64,000 nt of DNA from Kingdonia uniflora (lineage: Eukaryota > Streptophyta > Magnoliopsida > Ranunculales > Circaeasteraceae), in contig JACGCM010001161.1 in assembly GCA_014058105.1 (NCBI GenBank), positions 868,001 to 932,000 on the forward strand, read 5' to 3'. Of this stretch, positions 48,140 to 57,750 are shown piece by piece (the first letter of the stretch is position 1; every line of letters begins with the position of its first letter). A model generated the notes under the pieces. The model was not told where the DNA came from and did no database searches. It saw only the letters and a program-made list of their open reading frames with translations. Both the position numbers and the translations under genes were made by a program.

Positions 48140-48590
48140 GGAAACTTGTTGTCCAAGTTACTCAATCATCAATGACTATTATTAATATTGATTGATTAAT
48201 ATGAGACTGAAGTGAAGTGAGGAGTGTAAAGCTTGGTTGACCTCACTCTTATTGGAGCCGCCAAACCAATGCTTCAGTATGTTAAACCTTAGGCTAATAC
48301 TTTTTTATGAAAACTTGTTGTACAAGTTACTCAACGGCCATATTAACGGCTATATTTTTTTTGGAAACTTGTTGTACAAGTTACTCAACGGCCATATTAA
48401 CGGCTAGTTTTGTTTGAAAAAAACTTGTTGTATAAGTTACTCAACGGCCATATTAATGGCTATATTTATTTTTGGAAACTTCTTGTACAAGTTATTCAAT
48501 GGCTATATTAACGGCTATATTTTTTTTGGACACTTGTTAACGGCTAGTTTTTTTTTGGACACTTGTTAACGGCTAGTTTTTTTCATCTAT
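48140..48590 (+). repeat. Tandem repeats of about 60 bp upstream of ORF1
   Basis: Copies of the words ACTTGTTGTACAAGTTACTC, AACGGCCATATTAACGGCTA and runs of T occur at about 48142, 48306, 48362, 48422, 48475 and, shortened, at 48530-48580. They end just before a TATA-like CATCTATAAATG (48583-48594) of ORF1. A related, single inverted copy lies upstream of the transposase at about 51990-52030. Confidence 0.8.
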
Positions 48591-48676
48591 AAATGTCATA
48601 CATCTCCTACACTCTCCTCCCTTATAATCTTCTACACTCTCCTCCCACCTTACCTTACCTTACAAACAAAACCACT

Positions 48677-50256
48677 ATGTCTTCCTCAAGCTCCCAATCT
48701 AATTCTCAAAACCCATCTCAATCCTCCAATACGAACCAACAAGGAACGTCTTTTCTTATCAATTTGACACATTTGATCTGTTGCAAATGCTTAACACTTC
48801 CCAAGGTCAGAATCACCATGTTCGCCAACTATTTCCGCCATCCGACAATCAATTTCAATCTCAAACCCATGGATATTACCCTTATTACCCAAACCAAGGA
48901 TATTACCATCAATTTGATGGGTATGCGGGCTCGTACCCTTAACCGGGAAATCCATATTATTCATCTCAAACTTGTTTCGCCGGTGAAAGTTCGAGTACCA
49001 CACCGATGCAAGGTACATGGGGTTTAAATGATTTAAATCTTAATACATTGCCGGTTGCATCTCCGGTTGTTTCTCTGGTCATCTCCAAGGAACTCAATCC
49101 GGTTCTCACGAGAAGTAATACGCGTGGGAAGGCAAAGTCTAAAAGAAAGACGGCATCGACACCTATTATAGTTGAGGATGTACTTGAGGCTTCAGAAGAA
49201 GTTCATGACGACAAATAACAATACTCCAACTTCAAAAATTGGTCGTTCGATGACTTCGTGAATCTTGCACACGTTTGGTCCCAAGTGTATCAAAACCTCG
49301 CTACCACGAACAACCAAAAAGCCGCTACATTTTGGTTAAAGGTGCGTGATCAATTCAACTCCTTCTATGTTGACCAATCGATGTGGCAATCGTACAACGG
49401 TGCCAATTGTGCGTATAAGGGGCGGCTCAATAAGGAATGCTCAATTTTTAGAGGTATCATTCAAGACCTTGAGAACCGACATCATACCGGTATTGGAACG
49501 GATGACTTCGTAAGTATTTCATTTATTTTTCTCATTTCATTAATGTTCAAAGGTGAATCATACTCTAAAGAATTTTTGAACTTGATTTCTAGGAACGTAT
49601 GGCATACGATACATTTTTTCAACTACAACGCAAACCATTTGCACTTGGGGAAACGTACAAAGTTTTGGAAATTTGCCCAAAATGGTCACAAATTTATCAC
49701 ATCGGCCATCCCGCCCGCAACGTCGATAGGAAGTCAAATTTTAACGATAGCCCGGGTAACTCCACCAATACCGATCCTAAAACACCTACATCCGACACTC
49801 CAAATATCACAATTTCGGATGATTCTATTAACATGGATGCAACACTATATTCTTGTGGGGATGCACGATAGGATGACCAAAAAATATATAAGGCAAAAGA
49901 AATGGCAAAGTCAAGTATAGGTTTTTTGGGGAAGATGATGCTTGAGACAACGTCCAACATGATAAAGTCATAGAATCGGAGAGACGAGCAGAAGAAAGAG
50001 GAAAATGAAGCTAAAACTAAAGCACGAGAGGAACTATAGTTGGCTAGAGAGGCTGAGATTCAAAGGAGGCGTGAAGCGGAGCTAACTCAAATAAAAGCCT
50101 TCGACAACTCGCATATGTTTAAGGTGATGACAACAGACCCAAGTAACCTACTACCGGCACAAAGACATTGGATGAAGAAGTAGATTAAAGAATATTCGAA
50201 GAAGTTGAAGAAGCAGTGTCCAAGTGATGACGACGTTTCTAGTGATGAAAATTGAT
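48677..50256 (+). pseudogene. PIF/Harbinger ORF1 (Myb/trihelix-like DNA-binding protein)
   Basis: It starts MSSSSSQSNSQNPSQSSNTN at 48677, then shifts frame near 48750. The Myb/SANT-like domain is at 49230-49510: NWSFDDFVNLAHVWSQVYQN and FWLKVRDQFNSFYVDQS, with KGRLNKECSIFRGIIQDLEN. After an intron at about 49510-49592 it continues MAYDTFFQLQRKPFALGETY, then a Ser/Thr-rich linker and a charged coiled-coil tail ending DDDVSSDEN at 50256. ORF1 binds the element ends and is needed with the transposase for movement of PIF/Harbinger elements. Stops at about 48940, 49216, 49869 and 50037 show it is broken. GenBank often calls such proteins glutathione S-transferase T3-like, which is misleading. Confidence 0.8.
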
Positions 50257-50392
50257 GTAATTAACATTAATAGTAGTTATTAAGATCTATGTAATTCCAT
50301 TATTTCAATAAAATTGTTATTAATGGTTCGTAATCCTTAAAATTGATACAAAATCAAAAAGCAGAAGCAGTAAACTATGTTTCCTTAAAGTG

Positions 50393-51901
50393 TTACAATG
50401 ATGAAGACTTGGAAACAAAATACATTACAACTTCAACATTAAACTTGGAAAGAAAATACATTACTTTAGAAAATAAACAAACAATAATGAAGACTAATTG
50501 CTCTACTACTTTTTGACTCCACAAATGCGCGATAAGTTCATCTCGTAATTGGAAATGAGCTCCATCATTTCTAATTTCACGAACCTTCTGGATGTACTCT
50601 GCCATAGTGTTGATCGCGTGTTTTGGATTTAAGTCCTCCTTCCAATTATCTACAGATTTTCTAAACTCGGGATCAACATCCATTTGCCGGATATAAGTAT
50701 GACGTTCATCTTCAACGATCATATTATGCAAGATTATACATGCGTACATAACATTTCATAGATCACTAGGTTTCCAAAATCGCGCACTGTGTGCCAATAT
50801 TTAAAACCTAGGTTGTAATACCCCAAAAACACGTTCTACGTATTTGCGGCATGCTTCTTGCATCTTCAAAAAATGTCTTTCGGTATCGTTGGATGGATTT
50901 CTTATGGTTTGAACAAGTGTTTACCATTTTGGATAGACTCCATCCGCTAAGTAATACCCCATAGTGTGCGGTACCGTGCATATATAATAATTGCATGGCA
51001 GTACAACTCCATTAGATAAGTTGTTGAAAAGCCACCCTTGATGCAAGACGTTCACGTCGTTGTTAGAACCGGGCACCCCAAATAATGCGTGCCATATCCA
51101 AAGATCTTGGGAAGCAACCGCTTCTAAAATCACCGTCGAGATTTTCTTATACCCGATATATTGTCCTGCCTGCCCACCAGGTAAGACAATTCTTCCATTT
51201 CCAATGCATACAATCTAAACTACCTAACATCCCCGAGAAGCCTCGCGATCCATTCACTTCTAATAAGTGTAATGTATCATCTTCATTGGGAGATCTAAGG
51301 TATTGAACTTTGAATTGTGTTATAATAGTTTTACAAAATTCTTTAAAGTACAAAATAGCCGTAGATTCCCCAATCCGAAGGTATTATTTTGTGGTATTCT
51401 TCTTGGCACAAAATAACCGTAACATAACATGCGAAGTACACACGTTATCTTTTGGTGCGAGGATTAGCCCATAATCTTAGCGGTATTTTCTCTTTGAATA
51501 AAATAGGGGTTCAAAGAAAATATTTGATCATAAATACGTTGATACGCACCTTCGCTCATACGGAATCGACGACGAAATGAGATACCTTTGAATCTTGGGT
51601 TGTCACCGAAGTAATCCCGGTTAAGGCTATCCTCCCCCAATTTATACTCACGACTTTTCCGTTTGTCAATACTTTCCCTTTTACTACCTCCCCGCCTCCG
51701 TGATGATGTCGCCTCTTGCTCTTTTTCTTTTGCTTTTCCCATCTCAATCATAATCTTGCTATACTCGTGCAACAACTCAATTTGACGTCGGAATAGCTCT
51801 TCGTCACTGGACGATGCTGAAGACGATAACTCCCAAGATGAGAGTGATGTGTTAGGCTTGAGTAGGTCAGCAATGATTTCGTCGGACATAATTCGGCACA
51901 A
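50393..51901 (-). pseudogene. PIF/Harbinger DDE transposase, broken
   Basis: The N-terminus (51901-51464) is Ser/Glu-rich, then LNRDYFGDNPRFKGISFRRR and SEGAYQRIYDQI. The nuclease core follows in shifted frames. First Asp is in GMLGSLDCMHWKWKN (codon 51213-51215), second Asp in GYYLADGVYPKW (50942-50944), and Glu in EACRKYVERVFGVLQ (50834-50836). It ends in the ACIILHNMIVEDER block. The DDE triad is thus still legible, but at least four frameshifts or stops (near 51464-51353, 51140, 50996, 50800) inactivate it. It converges tail to tail with ORF1. These nucleases cut and paste with 3-bp TWA duplications. Confidence 0.85.
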
Positions 51902-51959
51902 TTGATAAAAAATGAAAAAAAGTTGAGTTTTGAGATATAAGATGAATGAGTTGATTGTA

Positions 51960-52040
51960 GAAGATGAATGAGGGTTATAAATAGAGAAAAAAAAACTAGT
52001 CGTTTATAGCCGTTGAGCATCTTGTTGAAGAAGTTTGATC
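51960..52040 (-). promoter_or_regulatory. Transposase promoter similar to the ORF1 promoter
   Basis: On the minus strand: GCTCAACGGCTATAAACGAC, then TAGTTTTTTTTTCTCTATTTATAACC. The ORF1 upstream region has TAACGGCTAGTTTTTTTCATCTATAAATG. Both place an ACGGCTA word, a T run and a TATA box in the same order about 75-100 bp before the start codon. Confidence 0.55.
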
Positions 52041-52885
52041 AGAAAAAAATTAAGGTGAAATAATGGGGAACCAATGCTATTTTTTATACAGGCTTATACC
52101 GCGCACTTCTGAACCGCGCGGCAAAAACTAGCCATTTGAAAATCATTCAATCTCGTCCGTCCACGTGTGTTAATCATGGACGTTGAAGTTACGCGCAGTC
52201 TGAAGTGTGCTTAATTGGAGCCATTGGATGGGAGGACGCGTGTTATAATCTTAAAGGAGAACTATATACACGCACTTCTGAACCGCGCACAATGGCTACG
52301 CGCACTTCAGAACCATGCAGCGTAAATTCGCCCCAAATCCACCCGCAGGGTGGAAAATCCACCCTTGGATGAATTTTGTGTATGCCACGTAGGAGATTCA
52401 CCTAGCTGCTGGGAGACGATTTGGGTGGAAAAGAAGGTGGATTTAAAAATCCACCCGCCACATCAGGGTGTACCTAGCTGCTGCATATGCTCTAACTAGT
52501 TTAAGGAAGAGAATATAAGCCATGCCATACATTAGACAAGTAGAGAAGCTGGTGACAGACAGTAATCGATTAAAACTTTGAATATAATTACATGGTCTCA
52601 GTTTAATATAGCGGAAAGGGTCATATGGGATAGTTTTAGTTATAAAACTGAAAATGCCTAAAAAAATATCTACCACTTTAAAATGCATGTATGAAAATTA
52701 ATTAATTTAATGAGTAGTCAAGATTATTGAGGCACTCAAATATCTGAATCGCAGGTTAACTTTGTTGTTACTTGTTACCTAAAGTTGCATAATATCCAAA
52801 AGTTTGAAAGCTTTATTAAGTAGGAGGTTATTTAGCACTAAAGCTTTATTTGGAAAAACTAAAATAAAATATTGACTGCGAATAC

Positions 52886-53056
52886 CTCCAATATATGAAT
52901 AGCCAAGTGAGAAATATCACCAAACTGGTTTGGTAACACAATTGTGAAGTCATTATCTTCCAAATTCCTTCGAATCGCTGCACCACTAAGATCGAAATGA
53001 GGTCGAGAGCTCGATCTATGAATTGGGGTCTCCTCCGCGTTGGGTAGATCAGCCAT
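52886..53056 (-). pseudogene. Pantothenate kinase 2-like first exon fragment
   Basis: One 57-codon open exon, MADLPNAEETPIHRSSSRPH, continues FDLSGAAIRRNLEDNDFTIV and LPNQFGDISHLAIHILE, then a splice donor GTATTCG. Plant PANK2 proteins have a comparable N-terminal stretch (HRSxSRPQxDxSxAxIxGN, then ILLPNQSDDISHLALDIGG) just before the kinase core. The family match is from memory and should be checked. The last residues (HILE instead of DIGG) suggest a small indel. No following exon is seen towards 52500, so this is a truncated fragment cut off by the PIF insertion side or by deletion. Confidence 0.5.
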
Positions 53057-53065
53057 TAATCCCAA

Positions 53066-54529
53066 ATTTTAGATTGTGAAACCCTCAAACTCCATTAGGG
53101 ATTTTGTCTCGTTCTCTGTCATCGGTAATACACGAGAAATGGAATGTTTATGGAAAATAAGCACAACTTCTATGGCCCAAAAGACTGTTTGCCAACCCAT
53201 CACGTGACAAATATCTCCCCCACTTTACTTCGCGTGGTGTCAACAATAAAAGAAAACCTGACTTTTAAATCAATCAAGGCCCATTTCAATGACGAGCAAC
53301 AAAGAGAGCCCGTCTTTTCATGCAACCTTCACAACCACAAAAGCCCAAATTAAATGTCCTTTATAACTTTCTCTATTTCTCATTTTCAGAGGGCCCCCTA
53401 AACCTGGGCCTGTGAATCTCAAACTCCATGCATTGTTAGATTTCGGTTCCATAGCTCTCTTGAGTCTTGAGTAATCTGAAACATAAACAGGCCACCCCCA
53501 AATAGTGGTGGACATTGGTGCCCAAAGTGATACATGCTTAATATATCATATCAACATTAACCTTTGGTGATATTTGTATTTAGGTGCCCGTCCCTCTAAT
53601 GGGTCCATGACAATATTTAGTAGTACTTGTTAACTATCTAGGACTGTGACCCTTTTGTCCTAAATACTACATATGGCTCCACCCAAATTTTGACAAAACC
53701 CCATGTACAGTATGTATGATTGAGTGATTAACACTCACTATATAACTCAATTAAAAGATGGGATTCTTTGTTTATAAAACCACCTAGATTTATGCCAGTT
53801 GCCCCCCACATCTCAACTGCTACTTTAACACCACTTGAATGGTTAAATAAACCTTTCATTAGAACACGTATTGTTACATTATTTAACTTAATGTAACATT
53901 ATTTTAAATCTGGATTACGCGCTCAACCGGTGATTACAGACCATAATAAGAACTATAAACCACAGTTACCAGCTCACATTTCATTATCCTTGAATATATT
54001 TGTTTAAGAATCGAATTCGGGGAAGCCAAGGAGGTGGCATAGTTTTGATAAGTAGGAAAAGTAGTGATTAGTTGAAAGATAGTATTTGCTTAAACAAGTA
54101 AACCAATACAGTTGTAAACCAATACACGAATTGATAACTTATAATTAAAAAATAATACGGTCATTACAGATAATATCTTTCATTTGATCATTTCAATATA
54201 CAAATCGTTCAAAAAAAAAAAACATAAATTCTGGAATAGGATAGGCGACAACATATTTCATCTAGAAAGAAAGAAAGTTAGAAAAATGATGTAGACATGA
54301 ACTTGAAACACATAATTTATATGAGAAAGCGAAAGGGAGAGGGAGAGGGAGAGGAACGGACCTAGCGGTTGATGTTAGTTATGAACTTTAGAGCAAGATA
54401 ACAAATTCTATGTAGCACTTCTGATCCAATGGCTGTTACAATTCTATGTATTTATTGTTATAACTTAAACCATAAATTTTCCTCAACATGCATAGGGTAG
54501 TGTGATCAACAGCCGAGATTAATTCTCAT
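53066..54529. other. Intergenic, AT-rich
   Basis: No gene, LTR or TIR element could be supported. A short GA-rich run (GAGAGGGAGAGGGAGAGG) lies at about 54335. Confidence 0.4.
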
Positions 54530-54664
54530 GACATGGTTGGGTCCACAATTCCCCGCATGGCTTCCCACACAAAACTCTCTTTCGATTTAGGCTTATCTAA
54601 TGCAAATATTTCAAATAACATCCTCACTTGGTTTTGGAATTTCACTTCACAACTCTACTCCTTA

Positions 54665-54997
54665 GAGCATCTATAGTCGACTCTCTATATTAGCTTAAAA
54701 TCAAATTTGCCGAGCCAAATATCTATAAAACACCTACACCCGACTCTCCAAATTAAAGTCAAATTGCCTAAAGTCATATTTTTTCATCAAATTTGACTCT
54801 TTTTTTTCACTCTTCAAACCAAATTTAATAAAACAAAATATACCCAAAAATTAAGGATTCTAAGAAAAAGTTGACATGTGGCATTTGATGAGTACTTTTT
54901 GAGGAGTTGTATGTAGTGAAAAAAAAACATTTGACTTTTATTAGCCAATAAGGCCAAATTTGGTGGCTAAAATTTGATGAGTCGACTACAGATGCTC
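54665..54997. mobile_element. TIR MITE copy 1 in the RLP pseudogene
   Basis: Ends GAGCATCTATAGTCGACTC and inverse GTCGACTACAGATGCTC. TTA precedes it (54662-54664) and follows it (54998-55000). Size 333 bp, AT-rich, no coding. TIR start and TTA duplication suggest PIF/Harbinger (Tourist-like) origin. Confidence 0.8.
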
Positions 54998-55004
54998 TTA
55001 GTAA

Positions 55005-55334
55005 GAGCATCTGTAGTCGACTATCTATATTGGCTTAAAGTCAAATTTGGAGAGCCAAATATCTATAAAACACCTACATCCGACTCTCCAAATTAAAATT
55101 AAATTGCCTAAAGTCATATTTGTTTATCAAATTTGACTATTTTTTTCACTCTTCAAACCAAATTTAATAAAACAAAATCTACCCAAAAATTAAGGATTTT
55201 ATAGAAAAGTTGACATGTGGCATTTTACGAGTACTTTTTGAGGAGTCAGATGTAATGGAATTTTTTTATGACTTTTATTAGCCAATAAAGCCAAATTTGG
55301 TGGTTAATATTTGAAGAGTAGACTACAGATGCTC
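55005..55334. mobile_element. TIR MITE copy 2, adjacent to copy 1
   Basis: Begins GAGCATCTGTAGTCGACTA and ends GTAGACTACAGATGCTC, followed by TTA (55335-55337) and pseudogene sequence. It is closely similar to copy 1 over its whole length. Only TTAGTAA separates the two copies. Confidence 0.8.
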
Positions 55335-55456
55335 TTAGATCTTTCCAACAACCAGATTAAGGGGGAATTGACAAATATGTTGCTAACTCAGACTTATTTT
55401 ATTTGGGTTCCAACAACTTCCCACTTCCCAAGCTTCTTGCCACGTCTAACTTCTAA

Positions 55457-56051
55457 GAGCATCCACAACAGTTGGGTGGGAGGATTCGCCCAAAAGCAGG
55501 GTGAATCCAATCTACCCACAGCAGTTGTGTAAAAAAACTAAAATGAATTTGCCAAACGCAGTTCTGAATTGCGCGCAAGAACCAACGTCCCAGATATGTC
55601 CACGTGGCAACATCTCAACCTTCCAACTCTCAACGCACTTCTAAACCGTAAGGCAAATTCATGCCAATAAGAAAATAACACGTGTTTTAATCTTGAACGT
55701 TGTTTCTACGCGCAGTTCTGAAGTGAGGGTAATGGGAGCCACTGGATTGTTGACACGTGTCTACGCGCAGTTCTGAAGTGAGGGTAATGAGAGCCACTGG
55801 ATTGTTGACACGTGGCAACATCCTAGTGGTAAATAGGCTACGCGCGGTTCAGAAGGGCGCGGCATGGCTACGCGCGATTGAGAAGGGCGTGACATGAATT
55901 CACCCAAAATCCACCCACAGGGTGGATTCGGGTGGAGAATTCACCCTTATGGTGAATTTTGTGTATGCCACGTACCGATTCACCTAGCTGCTGGGAAGCA
56001 TTTGGGGTGGATTTGAGGACGTCAGAATCAACCTAGCTGCTGTGAATGCTC
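55457..56051. mobile_element. PIF/Harbinger MITE related to the element at 45.6-52.5 kb
   Basis: 595 bp. Ends GAGCATCCACAACAGTTGGG and inverse GAGCATTCACAGCAGCTAGG; flanked by TAA (55454-55456 and 56052-56054). The paralog has CTTCTAATGTCG with a single TAA at the same place, so the duplication is proven. Subterminal CGCGCAGTTCTGAA-type motifs and the right-end sequence (GAATTTTGTGTATGCCACGT, then GATTCACCTAGCTGCTGGGA) are shared with the large PIF element, its likely source of transposase. Confidence 0.88.
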
Positions 56052-56535
56052 TAATGTCCTACAACTAGACCTCTCCAACAATTTTTTTCCAGGGAATATG
56101 TCACTCTTCCTATGCCATCCTTTGAATGAAACATATTCACTCTCAGCTATTTATCTCTCGGGAAACCTTCTGGTAGGAGAAATTCCAAATTGTTGGATGC
56201 ATTTGACGTCTTTAGAATTGGTAAATCTGGATAACAATAATCTATATGGGAATATTCTGAGCTCCACGGGTTCTTTAATTGAATTGAAATCGTTCCACGT
56301 GCGCAATAATTCTATATTCGGAGAGCTGCCGCCCAAGTTTGCAAAATTGCACACAAACCATGGATTTTGGCGACAATGAATTGTCTGGTAGCATACCAGC
56401 ATGGATCGGAAAATTCCTGAAGAGCTTTGTAATCTCACTTCTCTTCAAATATTAGACGTTGCACATAACTATCTATCGGTAACCATACCTCGATGTTTTA
56501 GCAATCTCAGTGCCATGGTCAGTAGGAAAAACACA

Positions 56536-57560
56536 GGTTTTAGTGGAAGTTATCAGACCAACTGGAAAAATACAGGAAAAATACGGGAAAAATACTTGTT
56601 TTAACAATCTCAGACCCAATTTAGACCAACTGGTTAGTGGGCATCCTATCTTTATATCTAATTTGGTAATACTAGTCTCATCTTCTCATTCTTTTGCTCA
56701 GGCCTCGGCAAACACTATCCTTTTTCATTTCTTGGGGTTTGTTTTTCTCGTTGGAGCTACTGCGTTCAGTAACATTACCACCTACGGAAGGCCTTCCAGT
56801 TCCAAGAGTCGTGTAACTTTCCGATGCCCCAAGTATTAAAGGATTTTGCTATAGCGTTCGGAGATAGTAAGCTACCGGAAGTGGAATCTCCATCAAGAAG
56901 GGAAAGATTTTAGTTATTGTGTGAGATTATACGATACAGGAACAGGTTTTCTAATTAGTCAAAAGCTTGCATCCATTGTATGCTTGGAAGAGCTGTTGGC
57001 AGATTAAGTCCCCAACTACAGTTGTTTTTTCATTGTTATGAACGCCTTAAAATCTTCCGATGTATTTTGAGTAAATAATAATCTGAATCTGATGTATTTT
57101 GAGTTCCGACAAGGAGAGTTGATTATGCAGCTTTCTACTTGCAGTCTCTGAGCATAAATTTGTTTGAGCTGTAGTTCATAATCTCCAGTACGTAGTGATG
57201 GTTTTGATAACCAAAACTCTAATTATCCTAAGGTGACGAGAAGAAATCAAGAAGTCAAGAATCCTAAGAGATTCTTTGGGAACTCTATAATCTCACTTCT
57301 ATTGAAAGACATTACACATTACAATCCACACGGAACCTGTTTTAGGAATTTTCAAGCCATGGTTATGATACCGTTTGTGCGTTTTCAAAGTTCAATGTAG
57401 TAATTTTCATTAGGACACACCATTTGTGTATGAGATGCATTTGAAACATCAATGGATAATGAAGAATACAATCATTTGAAATATCCTCTAATTAAAGTTT
57501 TGAACTCCTCATTTCTAACTAAAAAGATGTCATCTGTTCAAGGCCACACAATCATTAAGA
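56536..57560. other. Intergenic between RLP pseudogene and RLP gene
   Basis: A stretch at about 56690-56940 has codon-like character (ASANTILFHFLGF and VLKDFAIAFGDSKLPEVE in different frames) but I do not recognise it. The rest is AT-rich. Confidence 0.3.
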
Positions 57561-57581
57561 AAAATCAAACCTGATGATCCC

Positions 57582-57660
57582 TTGACTCACTTGCACCGAT
57601 AATGACCTCTTGACTGACTGTTGACTTCCACAATGACCCATTTTGCAGAAATATATTAAA
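57582..57660 (+). promoter_or_regulatory. W-box cluster and TATA-like box upstream of the RLP gene
   Basis: TTGACT occurs at 57582, 57610 and 57621, three WRKY-binding W-boxes within 45 bp. A TATATTAAA lies at about 57652-57660. The ATG is at 57751. W-box clusters are common in defence-receptor promoters. Confidence 0.5.
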
Positions 57661-57750
57661 GGGTGAGAAATATAGGAATACAAATGTCTTGAATTTCTTA
57701 ATTTCAAGAAACCCTGTAACACACTTTCTGATTTCCCCTCAGGGCTCAGG

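Larger units (their letters stand above)
45640..52492. mobile_element. PIF/Harbinger transposon carrying an extra PMD gene
   Basis: The right end reads (inverted) GAGCATATGCAGCAGCTAGG and is followed by TAA (52493-52495), matching the MITE at 55457-56051, whose TAA duplication is proven. Left subterminal sequence (45640-45845) matches the MITE (CCAGATGATTCCACGTGG versus CCAGATATGTCCACGTGG; CACTTCTGAACTGCG-like motifs), but the outermost left TIR is not found, so the left end is truncated or altered. Inside, left to right: PMD gene (+), tandem repeats, Myb-like ORF1 (+), DDE transposase (-). ORF1 and transposase are the standard pair of this superfamily; the PMD gene is additional. Every ORF is broken. 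Confidence 0.75.
54530..56535 (+). pseudogene. LRR receptor-like protein pseudogene, split by three TIR elements
   Basis: Blocks at 54530-54664, 55335-55456 and 56052-56535 align by eye, in order, with the paralog 57751-60954 (its 59446-60225). For example CCGCATGGCTTC, GATCTTTCCAACAACCAGAT, ATGTCACTCTTCCTATGCCA and GAAGAGCTTTGTAATCTC are shared. It lacks the 5' half and 3' end, has a deletion of about 70 bp at 56410, and carries stops and frameshifts. Taken out of the alignment, the inserts leave the paralog sequence plus a 3-bp duplication. Confidence 0.85.
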
